Shown: positions 48,861 through 59,939 of the stretch, in pieces
How the letters are laid out: the number at the start of each line of letters is the position of its first letter
How positions within the stretch are numbered: position 1 is the first letter of the stretch
From: Rutidosis leptorrhynchoides
Taxonomy: Eukaryota; Streptophyta; Magnoliopsida; Asterales; Asteraceae
Reading direction: 5' to 3'
Assembly (NCBI RefSeq): GCF_046630445.1
Contig: NC_092339.1
Coordinates: 56,801,001 to 56,865,000 of the forward strand
Length of the DNA stretch: 64,000 nt
The notes under the pieces: model-generated
Told to the model about the DNA's origin: nothing
Seen by the model: only the letters and a program-made list of their open reading frames with translations
Database searches by the model: none
Made by a program: the position numbers and the translations under genes

Positions 48861-50696
48861 GTTTGTAGTTTATCTTATGTACAAAACATGGTAAAACAGT
48901 GCACTTTCAAAGACTGACATTAAGTTCAGCAAAAGCTACTAATTTTGACGATAAGATACAAAACATATGTGAAATTACAACAAAAGAAATGAACGATGAG
49001 GCGCGCCATCTATCATTCGACGAAATTAGAAATTTCAAACTCGGTATTTTTAATCACTTTTCTACACTAATCACCCTCATGAATTTATAATTATAGTCTG
49101 ATTTCATGCAAATGAGGGCATTGCATGATCTCAAGTGTGGGGAAGGGTTATAAATTCTCTCGGGTTTACACTTAGTTTAATTGCCAAATTTTGTAAAAAT
49201 TTGAAAAATATTCAATTAAATGAATTCAAAATCATGTTTATACATATTTATGAACGTTAAAACTAGGTTGTAATATCGAAATTATTGTTACCTCAGAGAG
49301 AACATAAATGGAGAAACAACCCAAAACGTTAGAATTCATTTAAAATGGAATAGAGGAAAATAAAAAGGTAAAGAAAGGAAAATAAAAGCTAAGTGTGGGA
49401 AGAATTTACCAAGTTATTTTAAACACATATCACATATGTTTGTACAAGATTATTGCAGGTACTTTTGTTTTGGATGATTTTAATCAGTTTTACCTAATTT
49501 ATTGTAATATATTTGAAAGAAAGATGGATCTGCACGATGAATCAATTCCATCATTAAAAGGAAGTAAAGTCTTCTGAAAAAGACACGCGCTTCTTGATTT
49601 AGGTCAGGAAGTTGTCGTCAAGACCAGCTGTAGGTTGACTAAAAATCTAGAAAAGTCATCTCTAAAATCAGCAGGAAATCCACGGACCTCAACATCAAAC
49701 AGGGTCGCCATGTGGTCAGACTTATCCTAACCATGAGAGGATCTGTCTCGTAAAATGGGGAGGGCACCGTGCAAATTAGCTTGATAAGACTAATGAATCA
49801 GACCCCCAGAAAGGATAATCTCCTTAAAGATTAAAAATCAGCTTTTAAGCCTGATATTACTCAATCCTTGAGATTGGCTTTAAAGATTGAGAATTACAAA
49901 CTCAAGGAATTCGATGATATCTAAACTCGAGCTTGAACGAGAAAATATTTTGATCAAATTAAAACCGATTTGTTTTCTGAAAACCTATTTTCAATGCGTT
50001 CATTAACATTGAACGTAAAATCCTAAGAATTCACCGGAATTCATTAGGTCACCTGAACCAAATCGGGTGTCAACCGTAAGAACGGTGGTTGCATAGCATG
50101 GTCGAAGACAGGACCTTGTACCAGACGAAAAAACTATAGGGTGATCTTTACTATTGCTCCTACAAATGATAGTAATTGCATCCGACACGATATAGACCAT
50201 AATCAAAAGCATGTCACGGGACATTGCCTCAACAGTTTCTTGTTCAACGCTTTCCTTTACAACCGGACGGTAGTTTACCGAAAGGTAATATACAGAGCAA
50301 GTAACCTGGACGTGTTGCTTTCCCAATACAAGGTTAGCAAGTGGGTGACACAAAACCATAAGTTTTGAGCTAAAATTTTCAAATCTGAAACCCACAAAAC
50401 CCACAAAAACAATTTTGAAAACACCGGTAAAGGGTTATTCCGAAAAACTTATCTAGGGTAAAAGCTAGATTGAATTTTACAAAGTTCAATTATTTTCATA
50501 AAGATCCAATTTCCTAAAGGATCTAAATTTTCATAGTCATGTGGGACTGTAAACCACAACGTTACTATCATTGTTTATACCGCCGTATAGAAATCATTGA
50601 TGTACAAAGTGTGAAGAATAAAAGAAGAGATTCTAGTATTTTTATTTTCAAGATTATATTGCTTGAGGACAAGCAACGCTCAAGTGTAAGAATATT
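48250..50696 (+). other. E2 3' non-coding region
   Basis: Collinear with E1 15030-15200, 16150-16550 and 18950-20886, so the small zinc-knuckle ORF and env gene are missing. It contains AAGTGTGGGGA boxes at 48248, 49133 and 49390, ACTAGGT...CGAAATT boxes near 48519, 48703 and 49260, an (AT)n tract at 48800-48853, a small-ORF relic at 49524-49730 (one stop) and an antisense ORF at 50003-50404. The polypurine tract at 50682-50696 is degraded. Confidence 0.75.
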
Positions 50697-51295
50697 TGAT
50701 AATGCTAAAAACGAACATATATTTCATAGCATTATCCCTCAAGAAAGACAAGCTTTTAGTTGCAATTGTTCTATTTACAAGTGATATTCATTTAAATAAT
50801 AAAAGGTGAAGATAAAAGACAGATTCGATGAATTGAAGACGCAAACGACCAAAAAGCTCAAAAGTACAAAGTACAATCAAAGTGGTTCAAATTATTGATA
50901 AGAAACGTCTCAAAATTACAAGAGTACAAGACGTAAAACGCAAAATACAAGATATTAAATTGTACGCAAGGACGTTCGAAAATCCGGAACCGGGACCAAA
51001 GTCAATTCTCAACGCGCGACGCAACGGAGCTAAAATTACAAGTTAACTATGCACATAAATATAATATAATATATAAATAATTCTTAAAAATTATATATAT
51101 ATTATATATATTTATAAAACCGTCGGCAAGAAGCAAACAACAAAATGTGAGCTGGAAAAGCAGGCCATGCGATCGCATGGCCTGGAAGTGAAAATTCCAT
51201 GCGGTCGCATGGCCCTGAAATGCTGGCCACATCTATAAAAGACGACGAGTTTCAGCAAACAAAAACACATCTTTTTCTTTCTCCATCTCTCACGT

Positions 51296-51353
<58 letters not shown>

Positions 51354-52358
51354 AATTTTAATTATAATAATAAGGGTATGTTAGCGAATGTTGTAAGGGT
51401 GTAAGTCGAAATTCTGTCCGTGTAACGCTACGCTATTATTAATCATTGTAAGTTATGTTTAACCTTTTTAAATTAATGTCTCGTAGCTAAGTTATTATTA
51501 TGCTTATTTAAGCCGAAGTAATCGTGATGTTGGGCTAAAATATTAAAGGTTGGGTAATTGAGTTTTGTACCATAATTGGAGTTTGGACAAAAGAACGACA
51601 CTTGTGGAAATTAGACTATGAGCTATTAATGGGCTTTATATTTGTTTAATTAAATGATAGTTTGTTAATTTAATATAAAGATTTACAATTGGACGTACCT
51701 ATAAATAACCATATACACTTGATCGGACACGATGGGGGGATATTTATAAGTACTAATAATCGTTTATTTAACCGAACAAGGGAATGGATTAATAGTCAAT
51801 GGACTTATTAAAACAGGGGTGAATTATATACAAGGACACTTGGTGTAATTATAGTTTAAGTCCCCAATTAGTTGGAATATTTGATTTCGGATATAAGGAT
51901 AATTTGACGAGGACACTCGCACTTTATATTTATGACTGATGGACTGTTATGGACAAAAACCAGATGGACATATTGAATAATCCAGGACAAAGGACAATTA
52001 ACCCATGGTAATAAACTAAAATCAACACATCAAACATCATGATTACGGAAGTTTAAATAAGCATAATTCCTTTATTTCATATTTAATTGCACTTTTATTT
52101 ACTGTCCTTTCATATTTAATTTCACTTTTAATTATCGTACTTTTTAATTATCGCAATTTTATTTTATCGCCCTTTAATTCATCGCACTTTAATTATTGTC
52201 ATTTACTTTACGTTTTACTTTAATTATTGTCATTTACTTTACGTTTTAAATTAAGTTTTTTAAATATTTAAGATTTTACATTAGGTTTTAACTGCGACTT
52301 AAGTTTTAAAATCGACAAACCGGTCATTAAACGGTAAAAACCCCTTTTATAATAATAA

Positions 52359-52429
<71 letters not shown>

Positions 52430-52660
52430 AATATAGTTTTTAAAAATATAACGTTAAACTTGGCGAGTTTCCTGTGGACGAACCAGACTTACTAAAAACT
52501 ACACTACTGTACGATTAGGTACACTGCCTATAAGTGTTGTAGCAAGGTTTAGGTATATCCACTCTATAAATAAATAAATAACTTGTGTAAAATTGTATCG
52601 TATTTAATAGTATTTTGTAGTAAAAATATAACTATTTTGTACCCCTTCGCTTTAACATCA
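50697..52660 (+). repeat. 3' LTR of E2
   Basis: It starts TGATAATGCTAAAAACG and ends CTTTAACATCA, flanked by GTATG. It carries the perfect palindrome GGCCATGCGATCGCATGGCC (51163-51182) and TATAAAA at 51234. (AT)n tracts at 51301-51348 and 52362-52430 are expanded relative to the 5' LTR. Confidence 0.93.
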
Positions 52661-53767
52661 GTATGCAACGTTGTCCAACTACATGATTGAAAATGGTTTC
52701 AGGAGAGGTGTCATTGATCAAACACTTTTCATCAAGAAGAAGGGATAACATCTTATGTTAGTGCAGGTTTATGTTGATGATATTATCTTCGGGTCAACAG
52801 ATCAGGGAATGGTTGATAAGTTTGAGAAGGTCATGCAGCAGAAGTTCAAAATGAGTTCAATGGGAACGATAAAGTTTTTCTTAGGTCTGCAGGTAGCTCA
52901 GACGGATAAAGGCATCTTTTTGCATCAAACCAAGTATGTAGCTGATATTCTGAAGAGGTTTCAAATGGAAGCAGAAAGACCAGCTAAGACTCCGTTGTCT
53001 GTGAATCATGGGATATCTCCTGATTGTGAGGGTGCTTCAGTGGACCAAATGTTATACAGGGCAATCATAGGCTCTCTAATGTATCTTACAGCTTCTCGAC
53101 CAGATATCATGTTTACGGTTTGTCTGTGTACCCGTTATCAGGCGAATCCTAATGTTCATCATATGTTGGTGGTTAAGAAGATTCTTAGGTATTTGAAAGA
53201 TACACCGAGCTTAGGGTTATGGTATCCGTGTGAGGATGGTTTTGATCTCACAGCGTATAGTGATTCTGACTATGGAGGTTGTAAGAAAGATTTTAAGTCA
53301 ACATCAGGAGGTTGTCAATTTCTGGGAAGCAAACTTGTTACCTGGTAGTGTAAGAAGCAGACAGCAGTGGCTCCGTCCACTTGTGAAGTAGAATACATTA
53401 CCGCGGCCAGCTATACATCTCAGGTCATCTGGATTCAACAGCAACTACGTGACTACAGTTTGCAAATTTCTAACACTCCTATTTATGTTGATAATACTGC
53501 TGCCATAGCTGTCACTAAAAATCCCGTAAATCATTCTAAAACGAACACATAGGGATTAAATACCATTTCATTAGAGATCGCTATGAGAAAAAGCTGATAG
53601 ATGTAGTGTAGATAGACACTACCGCTCAAAGTGCTGATCTCTTCACAAAAGCTTTTGACAAACCACGCTTTGATTTTCTGTTAAAGGAAATAGGTAATAA
53701 ATTGCTTACTGACGTGGTTCCTGAAACTGAGGTTCCTAACACAGAGAAACCTGAGACTGAGTTGTGA
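52661..53767 (+). pseudogene. SIRE pol, 3' part: end of RT and RNase H
   Basis: Resumes exactly after E2 with the duplicated GTATG. The frame reads TLSNYMIENGF, then a TAA near 52748, then VQVYVDDIIFGST with the copia YVDD catalytic box and the FGST typical of SIRE elements. RNase H follows (YSDSDYGG, STCEVEYI, VDNTAAI), broken by TAG near 53347 and a frameshift near 53545. The frame ends near TGA 53765-53767 after the copia C-terminal KPRFDFLL. Confidence 0.92.
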
Positions 53768-54699
53768 TGGATTTGCAACTGCTTGTATAATATGTGTAAC
53801 TTTGCATGGTAGTTTGTAGATCATTTGCATGTTTACTTTCCATTTGCATGATAGATTCGTTTTTGCTGATATTTCTGCATGTTTGCTTATGTTTTAGATA
53901 GTTTTATGCTTTTGTACAGAGAAAATCAAAAAGCTATAAAAATCGGAAAAACCAGAAAAACAAATAAAAATTGAAAAATTGAAAATCCATAAAAAATTGA
54001 AAAACCTGAAAATGAGTTACTTATTCTATGTTATGGGGAAGTGATTGCAATACTGAACTGACATGTAAGTTGTGGAAAATAAGTTATACAGGATGACTGA
54101 TCATGTGTTAGTGGACTTTATTGGCCTAATTCTAGATAGAGATGATCACATTAACAAAGCGTAAATATCATGATGAGGAAATCATGGAAAGATTTACAGC
54201 GGTTGAGGGTAGTCACCTACTTATCACTGAATATGTACTGAGAAATGATTGTTCAGAAACTCAACAGACGGTTGAGGTCTCCCCTACTACGATTTATACT
54301 CGATAGCAAAGGATAATTTTGTGAGTCCCCAAGGTGAGAATACTTTGTCTAGGATGCATACTTGTTTCTATTTACCTTTATTACTTGGACTGAAATTCTA
54401 CAACATACATATCGGGTACCCAAAGGGAGGTGTTTTCTCTTGAAGGGTTGAGAAGTGCAATCTTGTTTCACAGACACGGAATGATTTGTACCTTACAACT
54501 TCATCGGGTTCTAGATTTCAACATTAGAAGTGTGGTTTTCTGTGCAGTTTCTACTAAAGTCAAAGACAGTGGTGCAATAAATAAATAAACAGTTATTTAT
54601 TTATTTTGTTTGTTTTATGGAGAAAAGGCAACATCAGATAATTCAAAAAAAAATAAAAATTTAAAATTGCAAGTTATGTTCTGTTTATGTCTTTTTATT
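53768..54699 (+). other. SIRE post-pol spacer
   Basis: No gene is visible. It includes TTTGCATG-rich stretches and an A-rich block of short GAAAAA(T/C) units near 53930-54015, a texture common after pol in SIRE elements. Confidence 0.6.
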
Positions 54700-55447
54700 C
54701 AACGTTGTAAATAACATGATGCACTACATTACTGCAAGAGAATCGTGGATCAAGAATTGAGCACAGCTTCCGAGATTCCTATGTTATCTAAGTCTGAGAC
54801 AATAGATAATACCATCGGAGATTTATTTGGAAGATTTATTTATCTACATCCGAGGGGGAGAAATTTATCAGATCATCAGATATAGAAAACTTAAATCATT
54901 CAGTTCACATCACATTTGGTGGACTTTACATCTTTTGTCTGTGGTATGGGATTGTACCTATTGACCTGGATAGAGGGAATATCTTTTGAAAGGTATCTTA
55001 GCGTTCCATCACTCAAATATATATATCACTTCCATCCATCCAACATCATACATCATACTATTTCCGTTTAAGTATGGGGTTTATAGCGGCCGGTATGCGT
55101 CTTTTCAAAGTATGCAATAAATTTGAGATTAACAATGTTATCTGAAACGAAAAGTGTAAGTTTAAGGTAGAAGCTCATGGCTGACAGGGTTGCTAGAAAC
55201 ATCGTGAGATGGTTCTGTTCAGTCAAATTGAAAGTACATTGATGTGATAAGAGGACAACGTCAACAGGTTTGTGCTCAATTGTTCTACCTGATACATCGT
55301 GCGATCTCAAATGAGGACTGACTTTGTGATCAAAATCTAACATTGAAAAATATTAAAGTAATTAATTTAACGTGGTTATCGAAGTCTAGGGTGAAAGTTG
55401 GTAAATATTTATTGATATATTTGAAAGTTATTCTGTATATGCTTTAT
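54700..55447 (+). repeat. Direct repeat A in the SIRE 3' region
   Basis: Begins CAACGTTGTAAATAACATG and ends TTCTGTATATGCTTTAT. It is repeated at 57071-57897 with high similarity. It contains a PPT-like GAGGGGGAG (54852-54860) and only a short ATATATAT where copy B has a long (AT)n tract. Confidence 0.85.
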
Positions 55448-56718
55448 TATATATGAAAATAAATGAACGTTAAGTTTCTCAAGATTAAGTGCAATAACTT
55501 GCAAAAATATTTGATGCATCGTATGTTTGATTTTAGTATGATGTAGTTTAATTCATGTATGGTTGAGTTTTTGTAAATAAGATGTTTTGCATTGTTAGTA
55601 ATTCCTAGCTTATATGATTGCATTGCGAAAACTTGTGATGTTAACATTTTGCATTTTAAAGCCTGCATGTTTCAATTTTTGCATTATTGCATGATTACAT
55701 TGCATCTGCATATAGATTACTTTCGGTATCTTAGTTGTTGCATGTGTGCTTTCATTTTATGAAAAATACAAAAATATTTTTGCTGTATTTTAGTATAAAC
55801 TTTAGAAAATCCAAAAATATTTTATGTCTTATTTATTTTAAGGTTACTCATGTGAATTCAATTTGACGTATCAGATTGAACCTGAGTGTGTTTGAAAAGT
55901 TAAAGTGTTGTTTATGGTTGAAGTTTTAAATTTTGTTTTTCGTTTGGAAATACAAACATTTTGTTTTGAATATTTGTGAGAAATGTTGAGTCAAAATGGT
56001 CAAATCAGTGTGTGTTTGAAATATATGTTTTATATGACCAACATTTTGTCAAAATTGATATACGTATGAGCCATGTTAACTGCAAGAAGAAGTTAAAGTT
56101 GGAGCTTCTGGAGTTCTGATGAAAGTGAAGGAATGGCGTACGTGAAAGAATGGAAGAAAGCTGCTTAATTGATCGTCTCGCATATTCTAAATGTTTATGA
56201 TTGTAAAGAATCGAGAGATTGATTATGTCTAACATGCTCATGTCTATATATGTCATTGTGCTTTGTGATGTTTACATGTGCAGGTTATGATGATTTAGAA
56301 AGAAATAGAAGTTATTGTGGGATAATCAGAATCGTCTGATTATTTATGGGCCAAACAATGTCAAATCTTAAAATTCCGCTGCTTCTAAGAAGATTTGAAG
56401 AGATTGAAGAACCTGAAGTCACAGCAATCATAAGTTAGGGTTAATCTGATGACTGGTGTGCTTTGAAGATTGTTGAGTATAACTCTCCGGGTATCTAAAG
56501 AGATTTTACTCAAAGGTTCAACGAAAGTGTATTTCCTGATGTTCGTGTTGACTTGCGATTATAATTGGAATATTACAAGGATAAAGATGAAGAAAGAAAG
56601 TATGTACCATACAAGGGAGTTTATTGGTGCATAATGAAAAGTCAAGTGAAGCTAAAAGTAACACCACATCCTATGGGGAGTGTGTTGATCCTCAATGATG
56701 GTGTATAAGTCTGGCTTT
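55448..56718 (+). other. Unassigned segment between repeat A and the internal LTR
   Basis: No supported ORF. The end of the segment (56610-56640) reads ACAAGGGAGTTTATTGGTGCATAA, a degraded version of the SIRE polypurine tract plus LTR start, suggesting remnants of an earlier element. Confidence 0.5.
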
Positions 56719-57055
56719 TGTTGGTGCATATAAGTCCCTATTTCATATCAACTGACGCTAATCAAGTTTAACGGGCCTGACGAAAGACATTCAGGCCAAA
56801 CGAATGACCGAAGCCCATTGAGTATAAATAGAGGTTCAAGGCTTCATTTGTTGATTGATCGCCTCATTTTATTCTAATCGGTTTTCTCTCTAGTTACAGC
56901 AGATCCAAAACCCACCCAAGTCAAATAACGACTCTAGGAGTTGATCTAATCCGATCTATACGATCCGGTTCGACTAAATCGACACCTGAAAGTCAACGAT
57001 CCACTAAAACATCGATCCGAAGATCCGAATAGCTTCTACAAAGTGGTATCAGAGC
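56719..57055 (+). repeat. Extra copia LTR (322 bp) with intact primer site inside the SIRE element
   Basis: TGTTGGTGCATATAAG to AGCTTCTACA (56719-57040) is followed by AAG and TGGTATCAGAGC (57044-57055). It has a TATA box (TATAAATAG, 56823-56831) but is not the same family as the outer LTRs: the ends match and the middle does not. It lacks the CGACCG palindromes. No second LTR or target duplication is seen, and repeat B begins right after the primer site. Confidence 0.8.
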
Positions 57056-57070
57056 AAGAGAATCGTGGAT

Positions 57071-57384
57071 CAACGTTGTAAATAACATGATGCACCACAT
57101 TACTACAAGAGAATCGCGGATCAAGAATTGAACACAGCTTCTGAGATTCCTATATTATCTAAGTCTGAGACAATAGATAATACCATCGGAGATTTATTTG
57201 GAAGATTTAGTTATCTACATTCGAGGGGGAGAAATTTATCAGATCATCAGATATAGAAAACTTAAATCATTCAGTTCACATCACATTTGGTAGACTTTAC
57301 ATCTTTTGTCTGTGGTATGGGATTGTACCTATTGACCTGGATAGAGGGAATATCTTTTGGAGGATATCTTAGCGTTCCATCACT

Positions 57385-57480
<96 letters not shown>

Positions 57481-57897
57481 TTCCATCTATCCAACATCAT
57501 ACATCATACTATTTCCGTTTAAGTATGGGGTTTATAACGGCCGGTATGCGTCTTAACAAAGTATGCAATAAATTTGAGATTCATAAGGTTATCTGAAACG
57601 AAAAGTGTAAGTTTAAGGTAGAAGCTCAGGGCTGACAGGGTTGCTAGAAACATCATGAGATGGTTCTATCCAATCAGATTGAAAGTATATTGATGTGATA
57701 AGAGGACAGCGTCAACATGTTGTGCTCAATTGTTCTACCTGAAACATCGTGCGATCTCAAATGAGGACTGACTTTGTGATCTAATTCAAACATTGAAAAA
57801 TGTTCATGTAATTAATATAACGTGATCATCGAAGTCTAGGGTGAAAGTTGGTAAACTTTTACTGATATATTTGTAAGTTGTTCTGTATATGCTTTAT
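57071..57897 (+). repeat. Direct repeat B in the SIRE 3' region
   Basis: Second copy of repeat A, starting CAACGTTGTAAATAACATG and ending TTCTGTATATGCTTTAT, with GAGGGGGAG at 57223-57231. It differs from A mainly by an (AT)n expansion at 57389-57477. Confidence 0.85.
57389..57477. repeat. (AT)n microsatellite within repeat B
   Basis: A pure AT run of about 90 bp where repeat A has about 10 bp. Several apparent ORFs of poly(Tyr-Ile) on both strands are artefacts of it. Confidence 0.97.
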
Positions 57898-58432
57898 CAA
57901 GTAAGTTATTGATTGATTTGTGGAATAACATGTCAATATAGTTCAGTTCTGATCCCCAAATCAAAAGGATTTAATCAATTTGATATGTCAACTCACAAAA
58001 AGATATGTTATGCTCCCTGTAGTGTGATTCATGATAAGCTGTATTACTTGTTCCTGTGCTGATAACATCATATACTCTTTTATGCTATTGTTTAATGAAA
58101 CAAATGTTAGAAGTTGATCTATTGGAGACTTAAAAGGTTAAATGTTATTGAATATGTCTGGTATAATATTGCTAATCATGACACACTGGATCTTTTACTG
58201 TAATTTGCTTTGTGTATTTGCATGTGCATGCATATCTGAGAATGTTTTCATTCATAAGTTAGTTGCATGTGCATTTATGTTTCATTATTGTAAGCTTAAC
58301 AACTCAGTTCTCAGAAAGGTTTAATGTGAAAGAAATCCTCTGTTTTACATTAAATTAGAGAATAAATTATTCAGAGCTTAAAGGAACAAAGTGTGTTTGT
58401 TTTTATACTGTGGAGATCAGTCCCGGGGGGAG
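57898..58432 (+). other. SIRE spacer before the env-proximal LTR-like block
   Basis: No gene is visible. It ends with GGGGGGAG at 58425-58432, a polypurine-tract-like run directly before the LTR-like block. Confidence 0.5.
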
Positions 58433-58810
58433 TGGACAAGGAAGGTGTTGTGGAATTGAAATCGAAATTTCCTAAGTTTTCAACCCTAAAGACAGTCGAC
58501 CGAGTGAGTGAACACACATGACCGTGTAACCTACTCACACGACCGACTGACTTGGTGATATAATGAGATGTATTTGAAACACACTCGGCCGAGTGTGTAT
58601 TCATTCACGGCCGAGTAGGTGACACACTCGACCGAGTGTGTCTGGGGGTATAAAAAGGATTTGAGTCCCAAACGGCTAAGAATATTTGTGTGATTTTGGG
58701 ATCGAATTTTACCAAGTTTTTCAACTTTAATGAACGAGTTTTTGATCTATAGTGTTAGATACATCTTTCTCTTGTGATCACAGCGCCACTAACAAGGTAT
58801 CATAACTCGT
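58433..58810 (+). promoter_or_regulatory. LTR-like block with palindromes, TATA box and degraded primer site upstream of env-like ORFs
   Basis: After GGGGGGAG the sequence starts TGGACAAGG. It carries CGACCGAG palindromic motifs (58495-58640), then TATAAAAAG (58649-58657), and ends CTAACA followed by AGGTATCATAACTC. This mirrors the outer LTR order (polypurine tract, palindromes, TATA, CTACA, TGGTATCAGAGC) in 364 bp. It may be a decayed LTR reused as internal promoter, or an independently maintained copy. Confidence 0.5.
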
Positions 58811-59201
58811 CTTCGTTTGCTCATAATCCTTGAATTTGTATTCGAAATGCAAAACACGAATTGAATGCTTTTTTGACTTAATCTGTTAAAATTAGTTGTT
58901 TGATTATGTTAATCGGCATGTTTAGAGACTATTGTGACCAGATCTTGAAGCAAAAACAACAGATTTGATTGATTTGCAAAGTTAGGGTTCTCAGATCTGA
59001 TGAACACGCTCGATCGAGTGTGTAACACACTCGACCGAGTGAGCTCACACACTCGACCGTTCAAAGATACACACGACCGTGTGTATATACACACTCGACC
59101 GAGTGTATAGAAACCCTAATTTTTGAATTTTGCTGTTTTTGATTGTTTTGTGGAGTTCGTATCATGTTATACTGAATGTTTTGTATAGTTTTGCTCTAAG
59201 A
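58811..59201 (+). promoter_or_regulatory. Env-proximal leader with palindromes
   Basis: CTCGATCGAG, CACTCGACCGAGTG and CACGACCGTGTG occur at 58987-59108, ahead of AACCCTAA and the ATG of the first env-like ORF. The arrangement parallels the gag leader at 24599-25215. Confidence 0.55.
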
Positions 59202-59939
59202 ATGTCAGGTCCAAGTAGTAGGATAAGTGGAACTTGGAAATATGATCTTGAACGTAAGAGAGCTTTGGTCAAACACAGGCCTATCCATGTAGAGACCAAA
59301 GTTGTTGCAACCCAGATCACTCAAGATCAATGGAAAGGTTTAGATTGTATAACATTTCTTCAGATAGGGAATCATTTCTGTCCTAAACTTATCCGAGAGT
59401 TCTATTCTAGTGTGGCCATTGAGAAGAAGCATTTTCATGCTAATTTCTTTGGTAATGCCTATAAGTGGACCATAGATGACTTCGCGGATCACTTACTATT
59501 GAATTACTGGGGAGCCAAGGTTTATTGCCCTAGTAAAGATATTAGAGAGATTTCTAGCAAATTTGATGCTGGTGGGGTGGCTGCTCACATCACCAAGCCA
59601 GGGTATGTAATTGGTTCGAATAGAATTGAGATCAGAGATAGTGATGTTAGGGATGACTTGGTGTCTAACTTGAGGATTATCAAAAGAAACGTGGCGTTTA
59701 GAGATCCATCTGATGATTTGTTATCTGGTACTGAGACTTTTCTGTTGTACTGTCTTATGGAATGTATCAAGGTGAATTTTAGTCAGATTGTCATTAATAT
59801 CATGAAGGACGCTTTGGATAATGAGGAAAAACCATTTCCCTATGCCGTCCTTTTAAATCATTTGTTTGATGAGCTTGATCTGTTTGAGGACACGAATTAC
59901 AAATTGAAGCCAGTACCAGAGGATGTTATTGAAGCATAA
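59202..59939 (+). CDS. SIRE env-like / plant retroelement ORF 1 (245 aa)
   Basis: The frame is open upstream to 59130, but ATG 59202 (MSGPSSRIS) follows the leader palindromes and looks the better start. The protein is a compact soluble-looking domain with LIREFYSSV, GNAYKWTIDDFADHLLL and a C-terminal acidic stretch. LIREFY...F resembles the putative plant transposon protein domain found in many retroelement-derived plant proteins. No signal peptide or membrane segment is visible in the part from 59202. It has no stops or frameshifts, in contrast to gag-pol upstream. Function is unknown; in SIRE elements such post-pol ORFs are called env-like. Confidence 0.6.
   Translation: MSGPSSRISGTWKYDLERKRALVKHRPIHVETKVVATQITQDQWKGLDCITFLQIGNHFCPKLIREFYSSVAIEKKHFHANFFGNAYKWTIDDFADHLLLNYWGAKVYCPSKDIREISSKFDAGGVAAHITKPGYVIGSNRIEIRDSDVRDDLVSNLRIIKRNVAFRDPSDDLLSGTETFLLYCLMECIKVNFSQIVINIMKDALDNEEKPFPYAVLLNHLFDELDLFEDTNYKLKPVPEDVIEA

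Larger units (their letters stand above)
31026..52660 (+). mobile_element. E2: non-autonomous Athila-related retrotransposon, with nested chromovirus B
   Basis: Athila-type LTRs at 31026-32872 and 50697-52660 and perfect GTATG duplications at 31021-31025 and 52661-52665 define it. Removing the nested chromovirus leaves about 10.3 kb. It encodes gag and protease but no RT, RNase H, integrase or env. The 3' end of the E1-type pol frame and the E1-type 3' region are retained. It would depend on enzymes from a partner element. Confidence 0.92.

Noticed and set aside
56719..57040. Solo LTR left by recombination
   Set aside because: A perfect primer site follows it and no 5-bp direct repeat flanks it, so it is a 5' LTR end of a chimeric or truncated unit.
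57271..57596. Overlapping ORFs of alternating Tyr and Ile on both strands
   Set aside because: They are translations of the (AT)n microsatellite and have no coding value.
59130..59201. Signal peptide from the upstream-extended start of env-like ORF 1 (hydrophobic first 24 residues)
   Set aside because: The extension overlaps a U-rich leader that can fortuitously encode Leu, Phe and Val; ATG 59202 fits better, though the longer start cannot be excluded.
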